This document shows positions 62,721 through 64,000 of a DNA stretch of 64,000 nucleotides, piece by piece. The first letter of the stretch is position 1. Each line of letters starts with the position of its first letter. Origin of the DNA: Billgrantia saliphila (GTDB lineage Bacteria; Pseudomonadota; Gammaproteobacteria; Pseudomonadales; Halomonadaceae); NCBI RefSeq assembly GCF_002930105.1, contig NZ_PJRN01000005.1, positions 186,001 through 250,000 of the forward strand, in the 5' to 3' direction. The notes under the pieces are model-generated. The model had not been told where the DNA came from. It searched no databases and saw only the letters and a program-made list of their open reading frames with translations. The translations under genes were made by a program, and so were the position numbers.

Positions 62721-64000
62721 ATGCTGCCTGAGCCCCTACCCCGCCCCGAGCCGATCGGCAACGACGAATACCGCGAGCGGCGCCGGACGTTGATGAAGCG
62801 GCTGCCGGCGGATGCTGCCGTACTGCTGCCCGGCGCCTCGCTCGTCACCCGCTCCCGCGATAGCGACTACCCCTTCCGTCAACGCAGTGACCTCCACTAT
62901 CTGACCGGTTTTCCCGAGCCTGAGGCGCTGCTGCTGCTGCTGCCGGGGCGCAGCGACGGTGAGAGCGTCCTGTTCTGTCAGGATCGCGACCCCACGCTGG
63001 AAGCCTGGACGGGGAGGCGGCTGGGGGCTGAAGGGGCGGTGCGCGTGTACGGCATCGATCAGGCCTTCGGGAATGCCGAGCGCGACGAACGCTTGGAGGC
63101 ACTGCTCGATGGGCGCACAACCCTCTACCTGCCGCTGGACGATGCGGAGGCGCTGGCGCTGGCCGAGGAGCTTCGCGGCCGGCTCGCAGCAAGGGAGCGA
63201 CGCGGTGCCCGCCCACCCCGCGCCTTCGCCGACCTGGCGCCGCTGCTTCACGAGCAGCGCCTGATCAAGAGCGAGAGCGAACTGGCGTTGATGCGCCACG
63301 CCGCCGAGATTTCGGCGCTCGGCCATGTTCGGGCCATGCGAGCGGCTCGCCCCGGGCTCATGGAGTACCACCTCCAGGCGGAGCTGGAGCATGAATTCCG
63401 CTGGCACGGCGGCAGCGGGCCGGCCTATGACAGCATCGTGGGCGGAGGCGCCAATGCCTGCGTGCTGCACTATATTGAGAATGACAAACCGTTACGTGAC
63501 GGCGAGCTGGTGCTGATCGACGCCGGGGCCGAGTTCGACCTCTACGCCGGCGACATTACCCGGACCTTCCCGGTCGGAGGGCGATTCGGCGATGCTCAGC
63601 GCGAGCTCTACGAGGTGGTGCTGGCGGCACAGGAGCGGGCGGTGGCCTCGGTTCGCCCCGGGACTACGCTGCGAGAGATACACGACGGCGTGTTGCGTGA
63701 TCTGACCGCCGGTCTGATTCGCCTGGGGCTGCTCGATGGCGAAGTGGAGGCGCGCATCGAGGACGACAGCATCAAGCGCTTCTACCTGCACTCCACCTCG
63801 CACTGGCTGGGGCTCGACGTGCACGACGTCGGCGACTATCGCCATGAGGGCGAGCCACGGCCGTTGCTGCCGGGCATGGTGCTGACGATCGAGCCGGGCT
63901 TGTATCTCCCCGACGAGGAAGATATCCCGGCGCCCTACCGCGGCATCGGTATCCGCATCGAGGACGATGTGGCGGTCACGACCGAGGGGTGCGAGGTGCT
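62721..64000 (+). CDS. pepP: Xaa-Pro aminopeptidase (3' end beyond window)
   Basis: 426 codons visible; frame open at the right edge. AAGGAG lies five bases before the ATG. The AMP-N domain begins EYRERRRTLMKRLP; catalytic pita-bread domain with metal ligands in LIDAGAEFDLYAGDITRTFP (two Asp), STSHWLGLDVHDVGDY (His) and MVLTIEPGLYLP (Glu); the final Glu is at IRIEDDVAV. Cleaves N-terminal residue before proline. Follows ygfB as in E. coli. Confidence 0.95.
   Translation, partial: MLPEPLPRPEPIGNDEYRERRRTLMKRLPADAAVLLPGASLVTRSRDSDYPFRQRSDLHYLTGFPEPEALLLLLPGRSDGESVLFCQDRDPTLEAWTGRRLGAEGAVRVYGIDQAFGNAERDERLEALLDGRTTLYLPLDDAEALALAEELRGRLAARERRGARPPRAFADLAPLLHEQRLIKSESELALMRHAAEISALGHVRAMRAARPGLMEYHLQAELEHEFRWHGGSGPAYDSIVGGGANACVLHYIENDKPLRDGELVLIDAGAEFDLYAGDITRTFPVGGRFGDAQRELYEVVLAAQERAVASVRPGTTLREIHDGVLRDLTAGLIRLGLLDGEVEARIEDDSIKRFYLHSTSHWLGLDVHDVGDYRHEGEPRPLLPGMVLTIEPGLYLPDEEDIPAPYRGIGIRIEDDVAVTTEGCEV

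Overview
The window reads as the replication-origin-proximal part of a GC-rich gammaproteobacterial chromosome. Gene order (atp operon, parAB, rsmG-mnmG; rpmH-rnpA-yidC-mnmE; dnaA-dnaN-recF-gyrB) and protein style suggest the Halomonas/Halomonadaceae group; this assignment is inference from synteny, not from a search.

Layout. 1-5.3 kb: ATP synthase operon on the minus strand (atpIBEFHAG and the first codons of atpD), driven by a clear sigma70-type promoter at 5347-5375. 5.4-9.8 kb: parB, parA, rsmG, mnmG on the minus strand, followed by a gene-free, AT-rich stretch carrying several DnaA-box-like 9-mers (9.8-10.3 kb). 10.3-14.2 kb: a GlnHPQ-type amino-acid ABC transporter, erpA and argC (minus). 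14.3-20.5 kb: a ClC chloride channel, hemJ, thiD and hemL in one uninterrupted reading frame, an unusual degenerate-APH/P-loop protein and a small secreted protein (plus). 20.6-28 kb: an AT-richer accessory block with a QueC-like ATP pyrophosphatase and a complete curli locus in one orientation (csgD-csgE-csgF-csgG-csgB-csgA), then a VpsR-like sigma54 activator. 28.4-31.9 kb: rdgB, hemW, an OmpA-family lipoprotein and rlmJ. 31.9-35.8 kb: mnmE, yidC, rnpA, rpmH (minus). 36.2-42.5 kb: dnaA, dnaN, recF, gyrB (plus), behind a second DnaA-box region. 42.6-46.4 kb: gmhB, glyS, glyQ (minus). 46.5-57.9 kb: LPS inner-core cluster (hldD, waaF, an OpgB-like sulfatase-fold transferase, three glycosyltransferases, kdkA, opsX-like heptosyltransferase I, hldE, waaA). 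57.9-64 kb: rpiA, ilvA, a 32-residue membrane peptide with its own promoter and terminator, fau (5-formyl-THF cyclo-ligase), 6S RNA, zapA, ygfB, and pepP running off the end.

How it works together. ParA/ParB (5.4-7.2 kb) should act on five parS palindromes found at 39.4-43.3 kb, two of them inside recF. The rpmH-dnaA gap holds a perfect DnaA box placed on the dnaA -35 element, and both it and the mnmG upstream region look like origins. In many relatives mnmE directly precedes mnmG; here they are about 22 kb apart, with transport, heme and curli genes between them. The LPS genes make ADP-heptose (gmhB, hldE, hldD), attach and phosphorylate Kdo (waaA, kdkA) and add heptoses (opsX-like, waaF), suggesting a Haemophilus/Vibrio-like single phospho-Kdo core.

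I found no tRNA, rRNA, CRISPR array or insertion sequence.
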